Below are positions 23,301-33,788 of a DNA stretch of 36,697 nt, one piece after another. Source of the DNA: Gonium pectorale (lineage: Eukaryota; Chlorophyta; Chlorophyceae; Chlamydomonadales; Volvocaceae); NCBI GenBank assembly GCA_001584585.1, contig LSYV01000005.1, positions 2,590,460 to 2,627,156 of the forward strand, in the 5' to 3' direction. Numbering within the stretch: the first letter of the stretch is position 1; each line of letters starts with the position of its first letter. The notes below the pieces were generated by a model, which saw nothing but the letters and a program-made list of their open reading frames with translations, was not told the origin of the DNA and did not search any database. The position numbers and the translations under genes are program-made.

Positions 23301-26300
23301 TCCACTCCTTCTCCTTGACCAACCCCTCCTCACCGGTGCTCCTTGCTCCCCGCCGCCACACACCGCCCGGACCAGGTGGTGAGCCTCGTGAAGAACACCC
23401 CCGTGGTGTGGCCCGCCGTGCTGGTCAACTACTTCAACGCGGCAGCCCAGGTCTCGTCCGCTGCCTTCAGCCTGGGATCGCTCGAGTGCGGCCTGGAGGA
23501 CGGGCCTCTGCCCAAGGCAGTGAAGGTGAGCTGGTCAGGGCAAGGGGAGCGGGAATCGTCGCCCGGGGAGTGGGCGCGGGCTGGGCGCCAGCGTAGTTTT
23601 CGCAGGACTCGAGGTCTTCTTTTCAACGAACGAACAGCAACTGCGCAACAAGGACGGAAACCGCGCTTAAGTACGTGAAACAAAAGGTCGCGCATACGTG
23701 TGTCGCGTAAAACAAAAAAAGGCGCTGCGGCTGATCCGTTGACCACGTTCTTCCCTTGACCGCGCGCCTCGAACGCGCTTTGGAGCGGCCGCACCGACCC
23801 CGCCGCTCCACAGCGTTTCGCCGTAGAGCCGCCAACCGTGCATCCGCCACACCCGCTGTTGCAGACGTTCCTCATCATCGCCACCTCCCCGGCCTACTGG
23901 ACCGCCGGCGTCTGCGCGGTCTGGCTGCTGCGGGCGGCGTGGCTGCGCCGGCGCGGCCACCTGCCCGACGCGGCGGCCGTGTGGTCCTACCTGCGCATCC
24001 GCATCATCATCACCGCCAACTGCGTGACATTCATTCAGTGAGTGGTGTTAGGCGCCCCCTCGGTTTCGGCGCCCGCTCGGTATGGGCGCCCCCTCGGTTG
24101 AGGCGCCCGCTCGGTATGGGCGCCCCCTCGGTTGAGGCGCCCGCTCGGCGCTCTCGACTCTGGGCTCGGCGCTGACGTCAGACGAGTGGAAGGCGTCCTG
24201 ATCCCGCCTCGGCATCCCCCTCCAGACAACGATGCGGAGTACACCGTATAGCGTATATAGATACCGCATATGCTTGAGACCGCCCCCGCCAGACCTGCAC
24301 TATGTCGGTCCGGCCGCCTCCCCCATTGGGCATCGGGCTGACATGCGACTTGCGGACATGCTTCTGGCTAGCCACAGGCACACCACTCCTGAGACACGCG
24401 TGGGCAGCTGCCCGGCCATCCCACAGCTATACCCCTCACAGCCCCTTGGAAACGACGGGTTGCTGACCGGTCGTGTGGTGTTGGTTCCGCCCTGCCCTCC
24501 TTTCCCCAACTTCCGCTGGCTCCGCCCCGCCCCCCCCCCCCAACTTCCGTCCGTAGGTACCCCAGCGTGGTGTCGCAGCTGCTGGGACTGTTCTCCTGCC
24601 AGGAGCTCGACCCTGGCCCGGCGCAGACCATCTGCACCGACCCATGGGACGCAGCCACCTGCCGCACGGACAGGTGCGCGGCTCCGCCTGGCAGCGATGC
24701 AGCCCAGCCGCACGAGCCCCGGGGGGGGACTAATGAAGTGCAGTGAAGGTCAATCGGGTGTCGAACGCCCGTGGGCGTTACCGGGCACGTGTTCCTCGTT
24801 CTGCTTACTCGTTCTGCTCTTGGGTGGAGGCGACTACCTGGGGGGAGGCGCGCCTCAGACCAAAGGTTCAGATTGGAGTGGCGCCATTTGTGGAATACGG
24901 TGCCATGCCGAACTGCTGCTGCCGCTGCTGCCGCTGCTGCTCCTCCTGCGCCTGCTCTGCAGGCTCTCGGTGGGCAAGTTTTGGAGCGCCGACCTGGAGG
25001 TGCGCTGCTACGAGGGGCTGCACCTGCGGCTGGTTCTCATCGCGGGGCTGCCCGGGCTGCTGCTGTTCGCGGCGGGGGTGCCGCTGGCCAGCGCCTGGTG
25101 GCTGCACCGCAACCGCCACCGGCTGGACGACACAGACTTCGTCAACCTGTACGGCACGCTTTACCAGGTAAGGGGACTCTTAGGGGAGGGCGCTTTTTGC
25201 TTGAGCATACTTGGGTTGAGGGTGGGCTCTTACCGTGTCAGCATCGCTGCCAGCACAGCCGCGGTGCGCAGTGGGCCAAAGGAGCCCTCCAGTCGGCTCG
25301 GGGGTGGGGAGGTCGCACATTCGGGTTCGTACCATCGGTGTTTTCTGGCGAGCCCCTGCATGCCCCGTCACTGCCGTACAGGAGTACGAGGAGCCGTACC
25401 ACTACTGGGAGAGCGTCGGTAAGCAAGATGCCGGTATGCGGGCCATGGGGTCGTTGTAACTGCGCTCTTTGCAAGGGCTGATATCTTAGCAGCCCCACCG
25501 CGAGCCGTGCCCTTGTGCGCCCCTTGTGGCCCTGTGAGCTGCATGGCGGGCCTCCCGTGTCCGTTGTGTTGCGTTGGCTCCCTGTCCCACACCAGCATCG
25601 TATCCCCGCGTCCGTTCTGCACACGTCCGCGCCGAATGTGTGCATGTCGTTGGTGGCTCGCATGTCGGGCCTGCGAAGCGCGTGCTCTCTGGGCTGGCAG
25701 CCTGGCCAGTGCCTGTGTTTGTGTGTGCGAAAGTCCCTGCCCAGGGCCGTGTCTGGTTGTCCCATTGCCCCTCCACTTACCCGCATCCCTCCCTCCCTTT
25801 CCCCCCCTTCCCGCACCCCGCAGTGATCCTGCGCAAGTTCGCAGTGGCGGCCGTGGTGGTGTTCGCGGGCGCCTACCGCTGGCGGCTGACGCTGCTGCTG
25901 GCCCTCGGGGTGGTGGCGCTGGCGTTCATCGCGCAGGCCTGGTGCAAGTGAGTCGGGGGGTGGGGGGCCACGCAAGCGGTGGGCGTTGGGCGGACACAGC
26001 TGGTGCATCGGCAACAGAGGGGGTTGGGGTGCGTACCTTCGTAGACATGCGGTGAGGGGGACGAGTCGGGTCGGCCGCGTCGTACGTGTGCGGCAGCCGC
26101 TGACCTCCAACGTCAGCCCCGCTCCTAAACTAGCAGATAGTAGGCGGGTTGGCGGTGCGCCAAGGCTCCTTGACGGTCCTGACACGACAGCGGCTGGGCT
26201 GGCGCAGCAGCCACAACCGTCGGCATGGCGCCGTGCCAATGTGCCATTGCGATACCTTGACAAGCCTGCCGGTTGGCGATTCTTGCCCCACAGGCACACG

Positions 26301-28614
26301 CTCCCCCATGCGTCGCTCCTTGAGGGTTTCCTTTGCCCGTTTCAGACACGCTATTGCCGTCCGTCCGTACAGTATACGCACAGCGGTTTGGTGACATTGA
26401 CGGTACTCGCGTTGACCGGCTTCCTTTATGACTCACCCGCCCACCCACCCACCCACCCACCCTCCTCACCTGCCCGGCCGCCGCCCGCACCCACCTGCCC
26501 ACCAGGCCGTATGCCAAGTGGGAGATGGACCGGCTGGAGCTTATGGGTCTGGTGGCCACCCTGGTCACCTTCTACCTGGCCATGTTCTTCTCCCGGGAGC
26601 TGGTGGGGCCGACCGTGCAGGTGACGCGGGCCCCGACGTGCGGAGCAATCTTGGAAACATACCCACCCGTCAGATTTTTGCCGATTGACAGGGTTGGGAA
26701 ATCGTGTAACTTTCGTGGGTCCCTGTACGGTTGTGCGGATCCCGCCAAGCCTGCTCGGGCACCAACCGTGAGCCGGCCCTGCCTGCTTCGGCGGACTTTG
26801 CAGGTCATTCTGAGCGCGGTGGTGATTGTCATCAACACCGCCGCAATCGCCGTCTACGTCTTTGCAATTGGCAGGTTTGTTATCATGTCGGGCCGTCTCA
26901 AGGGCGGTTGGCGGGGATCGCAGCCCGCACTGCTGTGTTGCGCTTCTAGGTCACAATGCTCTCGGTGAGGTCCATGGCAAGGTCAAGGACTGAGGGGCAC
27001 AAGCTCGCGCCGCCCCATGCACGGTGGTGGATGGCGCTGTGCCAAATCGCATTACGTGCGCAAGACGCATACGTATACATGCGCACGTAATGCGTACAAT
27101 GAACTTGGCAGGTGTAAGTACCCCGCCTCTCAATGCTGCGTCTACATATTTTGAACCCGCCGGCGATGGCTACACCGGTATGCATCCGCTCGCGGCAACA
27201 ATAGCGCCCCTGTGCGCGTGTTGCTGCCACATTGTGGGACAGTGCTCACTCACCCCGCCCCACCCCACCCCGTTGCCTGCGCTCCCACTGCCAGGGCGCA
27301 GCTTTCCCCCAATGGGCCGGGCTGCCGCACCCGCCCTAGTCCGCGCCTTCCTTGGCCTTCCGTGGCCAGGTTGACGCAACCACTCTGACGGTACTCCATT
27401 CGCGCCTTCCCCGCCCGCAGGGAGCTGACCCGCGCTGCAGCCGCGGAGGCTCTGCGCAGCGGAGTCGTGGGCACGCCCGGCTCTGCCTCCCCCGCCGCCG
27501 GTGGCGGCGGCACCGGCCGCGACGGCAACGGACAGCAGGGGCCCCCAGCGTGGGCCGTGCCCCCGGCCGACATCCCCCTCAGCTTCGTCCTGCAAGTGGG
27601 CGCGGCATACATCCGCCTGCACGCCCGCCTGCTGTGGCTGCGCCTGCGCGTCGCCCTGCACCGCCTGGCGCCGCGCTGCTTCCCACTGGCGCCTCCGCGC
27701 GCCGCCCCCGCAGGCGGCGCCAGCGCCGCCCCCGCAGGCGGCGCCAGCGCCGCCCCCGCCAAGGCCGCCACCTCGTCGTTCGCCGCCTCCGCGGTGCATC
27801 CCGTTGCGCCGGCGCCCGCCGGCGGCCTGGAGCCGCCACTGCCCCCTGACGGAGAGAGCCTCCGCGGCCAGCTGAGCCTTGACCGCCTGCGCATGGCATC
27901 GGTCGGGGACGGCCCCTTCTCGCCAACAGCGGAGGCGGACCTGGACGCCTCGGCGGCCGCCTCGCTGTCGCTGCGGGCCGCCTGGGCGGCGTACTACCGG
28001 GCTGAGTGGCGGCGGCACATGACGGGGCTGTCCGCTCGGCTGAGCAGCAAGTACCGGTACGAGTACGAGTACGAGGATGGTGACGACGGCGGCGGCGGCG
28101 GCGGCGGCGAGGCCGGTGCGGTCCGTGATGATGCGGTCCGTGCCTACGAGGGCGACCAGCGCAAGGCCGCTGCTGGTGGCGCAGTGGCTGAGGCCCGGGC
28201 ACCCGGCGCCCCCTGGTGGAGCCGCGCGGCGTCGTCACCGGCGTTGCTGGCCGTCCGCAGCGCCGCGTTCAGCAGGTGGGCGGGGGGGGGGTAATGGGCA
28301 GGCGGAAGAAGTTCGACACCACGCAGGCGGGACAGATGGGTTCGGGTGCGCAACCTGGGTATGCGATCGGGCGCGCAGTCTGGCCGGCACGGCCATACGA
28401 CCTTGCTTGTACGCTGTGGCTTGTCTTGGGCCGTCGGGGGCCCTTCTACCTGGGCGCCTGCTTTCAGCCGGCCCTTTACGGAAGCGCCCGAATACAACCA
28501 CTGACTTCCCGCCCCGCTCCGTTCTCCGCCACTCTCAGGCGGCTGTTCCGGCGGGACTCAGGGCAGGCGCCCGCCGGCCCAGCCAACCGACCCATGGGTC
28601 GCTGGTTTGAGTGA
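11372..28614 (+). CDS. Giant surface protein: signal peptide, Pmp-like beta-helix ectodomain, Cys-rich module, multi-pass membrane region
   Basis: Twenty-nine exons keep phase throughout, ~2321 residues: 11372-11833, 12192-12309, 12686-12982, 13240-13385, 13654-13734, 14390-14556, 14990-15184, 15442-15588, 15991-16177, 16605-16699, 17085-17304, 17579-17714, 17898-18496, 18892-19017, 19652-19769, 20257-20453, 20653-20838, 21101-22636, 22880-22909, 23376-23525, 23865-24037, 24557-24673, 24963-25167, 25382-25418, 25824-25947, 26506-26620, 26804-26874, 27421-28275, 28539-28614. Residues 1-30 are a signal peptide. Residues ~60-760 carry pectin-lyase/Pmp-like coils (CNFTNN, CVFEDNAG, FDGNTAVAGGAVYV, SALLGGGLYA) with many N-glycosylation sequons. 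Residues ~1032-1175 are Cys-rich (CTVC, CDACPEGAFC, VVPDEGYW, CAPGYWGNLCGGC), like ephrin-receptor-type repeats. TM1 is ~1176-1202. A ~480-residue Gly/Ser/Pro/Gln loop follows, then about seven more hydrophobic segments and a 310-residue tail. Weakest joins: the exon 3 donor (GTAGCC), the exon 7 start (14990 or 15005) and the exon 15 AAG acceptor. Function unknown; adhesion or sensing is inferred. Confidence 0.85.
14064..14097 (+). repeat. Short tandem repeat in intron 5 of the beta-helix gene
   Basis: TGCCCCTTCAC occurs twice head to tail, followed by a third partial copy (TGCCCCTTAAC). It lies inside the 655-nt intron 13735-14389, which otherwise shows only a pyrimidine-rich 3' end. Confidence 0.6.
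19112..19186 (+). repeat. Tandem repeat, five units of 15 bp
   Basis: The unit is CTCGTGTGCACCCCA. Units 1-3 are identical, unit 4 has one change (GTTC for GTGC) and unit 5 diverges at its end. The length is a multiple of three, but the array lies in an intron and reads through no supported exon. Confidence 0.92.
19568..19590 (+). repeat. 23-bp exact copy of window bases 1-23
   Basis: The sequence begins TGCGTTTTCC, ends CAACACACA and is identical at both places. Here it lies about 60 bases before an acceptor in intron 14. The other copy lies at the left edge, in an intron of the minus-strand secreted-protein gene, so it could be longer than visible. Confidence 0.85.
22880..22909 (+). other. 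30-nt micro-exon (exon 19) of the beta-helix gene
   Basis: Ten codons (IFKIMLSYLQ) between GCGCAG and GTGCGT, phase 0 on both sides, joining the giant loop to the second hydrophobic segment. The residues suit the approach to a membrane helix. Confidence 0.75.
22984..23036. repeat. Imperfect hairpin in intron 19 of the beta-helix gene
   Basis: The left arm 22984-23004 (CGCTCGTATGC then GCTTCT) faces the right arm 23015-23036 (AGAAGC then GCATACGACGAGCG). Inner 6-bp and outer ~11-bp pairings are separated by small bulges. It could be a small non-autonomous element remnant or an intronic RNA structure. Confidence 0.65.
24051..24150 (+). repeat. Tandem repeat, about three units of 34 bp, each two related 17-bp halves
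   Basis: The array alternates GGCGCCCCCTCGGTT and GGCGCCCGCTCGGTAT. Copies 2 and 3 are almost identical; copy 1 differs by TTTC for TTGA. It begins 13 bases after the donor of exon 21 (24037), inside intron 21. The units are contiguous, with no spacers. Confidence 0.92.
27048..27094. repeat. Inverted repeat with 15-bp perfect arms, intron 27 of the beta-helix gene
   Basis: CGCATTACGTGCGCA (27048-27062) is matched by its exact reverse complement at 27080-27094, with 17 bases between that themselves contain the palindrome ATACGTAT. This is a strong potential RNA hairpin or the core of a small inverted-repeat element. Confidence 0.9.
27703..27767 (+). repeat. In-frame 24-bp duplication in the cytoplasmic tail
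   Basis: Within exon 28 a 24-bp unit encoding AAPAGGAS is repeated exactly, with a third partial copy. The frame is kept. The tail is Ala/Pro-rich here, so expansion is probably tolerated as a disordered linker. Confidence 0.85.
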
Positions 28615-30402
28615 GCGGCTGCCGGGTTGGACTTGCAGCCCCGCGGTAGCGTTGCGCTGTGACCTGGCTGGCTTACCAAAGGGGGAAATCCCCAACCGAG
28701 ACGAGAACTCAGTCGTAACTGCCGAAGCGGCGGCATCGAGGCTTGTTATCGACGGGCATCGTGACCTGAAGGTCTGTACTGAGCATTAGACTGGTGCGCA
28801 CTGTCGCAGGTAGGGAATGCCTGATCAGCACTGCGCGCGCTGGCTTATGCGTCGTGAATTGAGGCAGAATGATCTCGTGAGCTGGCGCATCGTGGACTTT
28901 GTGGACTGAGGGTGCTCGCGCATCGGCAAATGTACGGGCGAACTGCAGCTGTACGGCCATAGGTACTGCATTGGTACCCCCTGATTGATCATCGCTCTGC
29001 GCGCATACGACAAGCCAGGTGCCAGAAGGGCTGTTGTGCGTACTGTTGCCGTTGGCAGTTGCAGTTGAGCGGCGCTCACCGGGTCTAAGCCTGCATGCTA
29101 TACCTTGGTGGGCTGGTGGCGGCCTCTCACTGGCCTAGCGCTCGGGCCGAGTATGGTGTGGGGCGTTCGGGGCGTGATGAAGGAAGGCATCGGGTCGCGT
29201 CGCGGACACCCGAATCGGGCGTTCGGAGCATGGCGCGCAAGGGCAGGCGGCAGGTAGAGCGGTGCCGGGTGCGTGCGATTGGCCGCACAAACACTGGAAT
29301 CGAGGTCACTGAGCTTTGCCCACAGGTGCTTCTGCGTTAAGCTTGCCAGCATGAGCTTTGGTGTCGTCACCCGATTCGGCTATTCCTAGTATGCTTTCTC
29401 TCTGTTGACGGAAGGCCATGTGTAGTAAGACTGGCGTGAGGGCATGAAACCAGGGCCGCGTATGGCTGCGTAGGCCTGCTGACAGGCCCCTCGCAAGCGA
29501 TACGGTACTCAAGTGCAGGTGCCTTTCGCCCGCAAGTGTCTGGGCAAGCGCGCGCAGATTGGTATGCATTCGTTGCGTCCAATCAAAGCCCGCGTCGACC
29601 ACGCTGCTTTATTGTTCTCTGCCTCATAATCTCTGATTCTTTCCTGGTATGTACGGCGCGAGTCCCAGCGTACAGCATGTACTGCAGTCGGCAGTGCCGT
29701 GCTGCCGTGTCCTTGTGTAGTTGATGAGTCTTGCAAGCCGCATATCTTCTTAATGATTATCCCTCCCGCATAAAGCCCAAGACTATGCCGTACATTGCCG
29801 CCTGTCCTCCTTCATTCCCTGATGTGACGCTCTTACATTCTGTTCGGTCCATGTTCCGACGGTCGGCGTCGGCAGATGGGTTCTTGCTGCATGCATGATA
29901 CAAACCGCACGAAGGGACCGCACGGACCGGCCCATGGTACTGCTTGCGCCAACTCAACACGCGTTGTGTCCTGCCGTGCCTTCCGGTGGTGTATGAGTTG
30001 CATACAAATGTCATGCCCTGGGGTGTGCGGCTGTCGTGAGACGACGAGTGGCGAAGAGTCCGTGCCTGCTGGAAACGGTCCAGAGATGGTCGGCTCCTGT
30101 ATGTGGAAATTTCATAGTGTCCTCACGTCTCCTCGTCACACAACGCCGCGCCCAGCCCTGTAATCAACCGGCACCGCGCAACGGCCATTGTGACAAGCCA
30201 ATGAGCTTCGCTCTTTTTACCTGCCAGCGCGTTGTTTCTCGCAGAGAATTCTCCCGGCCGAAACCGCCCTGGCGAACTGTAACGCATGGAAAGCTGCTTT
30301 CCCGGCTGCCTCCTACGGCCTCCTACGGCTGCCACCTGACTGCGCCATAACCCCATGGCCACATGAGGGGCATGCCAGGATTTCCCTAAAAGGCACATGT
30401 AG
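28615..30402. other. Convergent 3' region between the beta-helix and F-box/ankyrin genes
   Basis: About 1.8 kb after two stop codons that face each other. I see no exon or RNA gene. The first plus-strand TGTAA motifs after 28614 are at 30159-30163 and 30278-30282, so the beta-helix transcript may have a 3' UTR of about 1.5 kb that overlaps the opposing gene's 3' end. Confidence 0.55.
29833..29837 (-). terminator. Candidate TGTAA poly(A) signal of the F-box/ankyrin gene
   Basis: First TGTAA on the minus strand after the stop at 30403, implying a 3' UTR of about 570 nt. Motif evidence only. Confidence 0.35.
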
Positions 30403-32330
30403 CTACCGTCCCCGGTGCCGTTCCAGCAGCTCCACCCTCCCTGCCATCCACGCCTGTCCCCTGAAGGCGTCTGCTATCTCTACGGCAGCCCTGGTGGCAC
30501 CGTAGTCGAACGGGCAGCCCTCCTCCAGCAGGCAGCGCAGGACGGACAGGTGGCAGCTCCAGGCCAACGCCCGCTGAACCACAGCCCCGACCGGGCCCCA
30601 GGGCACGCCCAGCCGCACCAGGCAGTGCACCGTGGCCAGGTCGCCGCTGCGGCAGGCGCTGACGTAGTGGCCACCATCACCCTGCGGGAGAGGGGAGACA
30701 GATGTGCGAGCTGATTGCATGCTACGGGCCACTGGCACTGCGCGTCGGATGGCCGTACAGTAATGAGGGGCACATTGGACTTATTTGATGCGCGCTGGCT
30801 GCTCGCCGTGCAACGGCGGCAGTGCCGTACACAGCACAGCTATTGCAGAGTCGTGCAGTCGTGCAAACATGATTCCTAGGGCCCCATGGTCTCGGGTGAC
30901 CAGCCAGACTCGGACAAGGTGGGGGGGGGGGCAGCAGGAAACGCAATCCCATGGCTGACCTCCGGGGGCATCGGACAGCCCCGCTCCGCCAGCCACTCCA
31001 GCGCCACCTCGCAGCCCGACTCCACGGCTCTGCCAAAGGCGCTCGCGTCCCAGGGGCAGCCGCGCTCGCGCAGCCAGGCCAACATCTCCACGTTGCCCGA
31101 CGCCGCTGCCTCCGCGAACAGGTACGTGTCCTGAAGTGCCTCCACCGCCGTCGCACCCGCCGCCGCGTTGGCCAGCGTCTCCGCCAGCCAGGTCAGCGCG
31201 TGCTGGTGGCCGCCACGCGCCAGGGTCAGGAAAGACCCGCGCACGTCAATAGCCCATCCGCGGTCAACCAGCATCCGCAGCGCTGCCAGGTGGCCTCCGT
31301 TACAAATCCAGTACACAATACTCCCCGGGTTGACATGCGAAGCAGGCGCCGCCGTCAGCAGGAACCGTAGCGCCGCCTCGTGCCCCGCCCGAGCGGCCGC
31401 GTCCACCGCCAGCCCATTCATGGCGTAGCCCCGGCCCCGCAGCCAGGTCAGGCGGGCCAGCGCGTCGGCGCCGTCGGGGCGGGCGGCCGCCTCCGGCGCC
31501 ACCCACACGCTGGTCCGCGGGCAGCCCTGCGCCTCCAGCCACTCCACCTTGGCGGCCCAGTCGGGCGTGGGGCTGCCGGCTGCTGCTGCCATGACGTCCT
31601 CCCTGGCGCGCTCCGGCGATGCGCCCCAGCCCTCTCGCTGGACTCGCTGCTGCAGGGAGACCAGGTCGCAGCCCCGCGCCGTGCCCACGAGGATGGATGT
31701 CTGCACATGGGCTGGGATCAGGCGCGCCCGCTCTCCGAAGTGCTGAAGCAGCCAGCCCGCCAGGTCCGGGTACCCTCCCCGTGCTGCCGCCCGAACGGCG
31801 TGCGCGACGTAGTCTCGGCCCCACGCACCACCCAGCGTGACTAGCCACTCGCAAATGTGGAGGTGTCCCGCGCCCGCTGCCGCGGCGAGGACGGTGTCGT
31901 TTGGGCCCTCGTCTGAGTCGCGCTCCAAAGGGCAGCCGTATACGTGAAGCCACTGGCACGGGTCCAGGTGACCGCTCGCCGCGGCCGCCGCAAAGACCTG
32001 GTAGGTCGGAACGCAGCCCGCAGCCGCCACCGCGACCTCCAGATTGGGCACCACGCCGCTGGCCGCCGCGAGGCACAGCAGCTGTTGCCGCCGCTGCAGA
32101 TTCAGGCCCCGCGTGGCGCCCGGCGCGAGCCAGTACGCTGCGAAGGCGTGCTGCGGCACGGGCTGCGAGAGGCGGATGACGGTGTGCTCGGGGCCGTTCA
32201 GCTGTGCCGCGGTCGCCTTGTTGACCAGCCGGATGTTGCATGTCACCTCGTTGCAGGGCAGGCAGCTCGCGACTTGAGCGATGATCCCGGGAGGCAGTTC
32301 GGCCCATCCGCATCTACCGTCAGACGCCAT
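30403..32330 (-). CDS. F-box-like protein with degenerate ankyrin-type repeats
   Basis: Two exons, 30960-32330 and 30403-30681, give 549 residues. The intron uses the weak donor GAG|GTCAGC and ends CCCGCAG; the joined repeat GCPMPPE|GDGGHYVSACRSGDLATVHCL matches the repeat pattern elsewhere, which supports it. Residues ~8-45 (WAELPPGIIAQVASCL, then NIRLVNKA) resemble an F-box. The rest consists of ~30-residue repeats of the form A-A-x-x-G-H-L-x-x-x-x-W-L-x-x-x-G-C-P-W, such as AAAGAGHLHICEWLVTLGG and AAARAGHEAALRFLL, a diverged ankyrin-like solenoid. By family knowledge F-box/repeat proteins recruit substrates to SCF ubiquitin ligases; neither SKP1 binding nor a substrate can be seen here. 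Similar Cys-Pro-Trp repeat proteins form large families in volvocine algae, as I recall. The ATG at 32330 is the first in frame and lies directly before the F-box. Confidence 0.87.
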
Positions 32331-33788
32331 GCCGAAATCAAACGTCTTGACTACGGTGTTGCTACCAACAGCCAGGTTGAGCGAGTCGAAGATTTATTTA
32401 TTTAGTCAGGATACTCGTAGCAAAGTGCTGGGCGTGGTCCACAGTTGCGACTGAGGGGCCTGCTGACCTTGACGCGACGATCATCAGGTCAGTGCATAGC
32501 AGCAATGCGGGGCTGCGCATTTTGCGAGCCACGGCACGGCACCGCACAGTTTCGGAGGACACAATACTGGCTCCTACCCCGGGGCTCACTCCCGCTAGCT
32601 CGGACACGGGCTACGGAAGCCAGAACATTGCGACTGCGCAAGAACAATAGCGAGCGTTAGCGAGCGAGCATCCGTTGTACCGTATACAGGAGGGTGCACC
32701 CGGGCCCACCCAGAAATCCCACCGGGCAGTTCCCCACCGGTCAACCCGACCAACTGGGCAATCCGGAAGTAGGCCAATCCTCAATCCCACGCCGCCATCT
32801 AGACCCCTATCCCCAATCCTGTTGGGCCCGGATAAATCCGTCAGTCTCTCAAATCCCGGCCGATCCTCATCCCAAGGATAGATGTATGTCCCCTGTCCGC
32901 CAATCCCCAGGATATGCTCTGACCGGGCCCCAAACCAATCCTAATCCTGCGCACCCCTCCGCGTACACACATCATATCGGCACGCCGCCGGCCGCACCCC
33001 CACCTCTAGGCCTCATCGGCCCCTGGGTCAAGGCAGCTGTGCATACCGGTATACGGCTCTCCACACACCTTCCACGGCAATCGCATCGCGTGTTCGCGTC
33101 TGCATGTGCTAGTAATAACGCCTACACGTATCCCTACATTGGGGTTGCCTGCTGCGGCTGCGATGCGATGCCCTGCTCGCCACATGCTCGTCGAACTGCT
33201 CCTGCCGCCGCCCTGCTGCAGTACATACGTTGAAGGCGCTGTATGGTGTGGGGGGGGGGCAACTCCACTCGTTCCCAGAGCCTTGTGGCCAACGGCGAGG
33301 ATACGCCTCACCCTTCCGTAGCGCCGCTAGGAGTTTTACTCAAACCGCTCGGGGCTGTGTTACAGGTGGCATATCCAGGCCCCCCCGCTGCGTCCCCGTA
33401 ATCGGACGCCACGCCTCCCGCTTTGTCGGGCCTCGCTCGCTCGGGCCGCGGCTCCCCCCCTCACGCCACGAAACGCCGGCCATCGCATACCCACCCTGGG
33501 GCCCAACGCATGCAAGGCCCTCCTGCGGCCTCTACCGCCTCGCCCATGCGCCGCTCCCTCGGGGCTTCTCGCAACTCCGCTCCCCACCCCTGCCCGCCCG
33601 CACACCTCGCAGCCGTCGACGGGCATTGCGGCTCTGTCCTGCCAAGTCGCTCTATAGCTTGGGTAATGAAACAGCTTATACGCTTGGGATGCTCGACTCC
33701 CCTTCAAGCCCACATCGTACTCGGCACGCCTACATCGGGCATGCGCACGTTACGTGGGGCACCGGACCACCGCCCCTGGGTGGCCCAG
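32331..33788. other. Gene-free stretch between the F-box gene and POLH
   Basis: It should contain the F-box gene promoter (32331 onward) and the POLH 3' UTR (up to 33788). No supported exon. Bases ~32750-32960 are unusually rich in irregular CCAATCCT, AATCCC and GGAT-type words, and 32645-32670 repeats GCGAG. A run of G is present at 33247-33258. Confidence 0.55.
33360..33364 (-). terminator. Candidate TGTAA poly(A) signal of POLH
   Basis: First TGTAA on the minus strand after the POLH stop at 33789, implying a 3' UTR near 425 nt. Motif evidence only. Confidence 0.35.

Noticed and set aside
24051..24150. CRISPR-like array
   Set aside because: The units are contiguous with no unique spacers, and the context is a eukaryotic intron.
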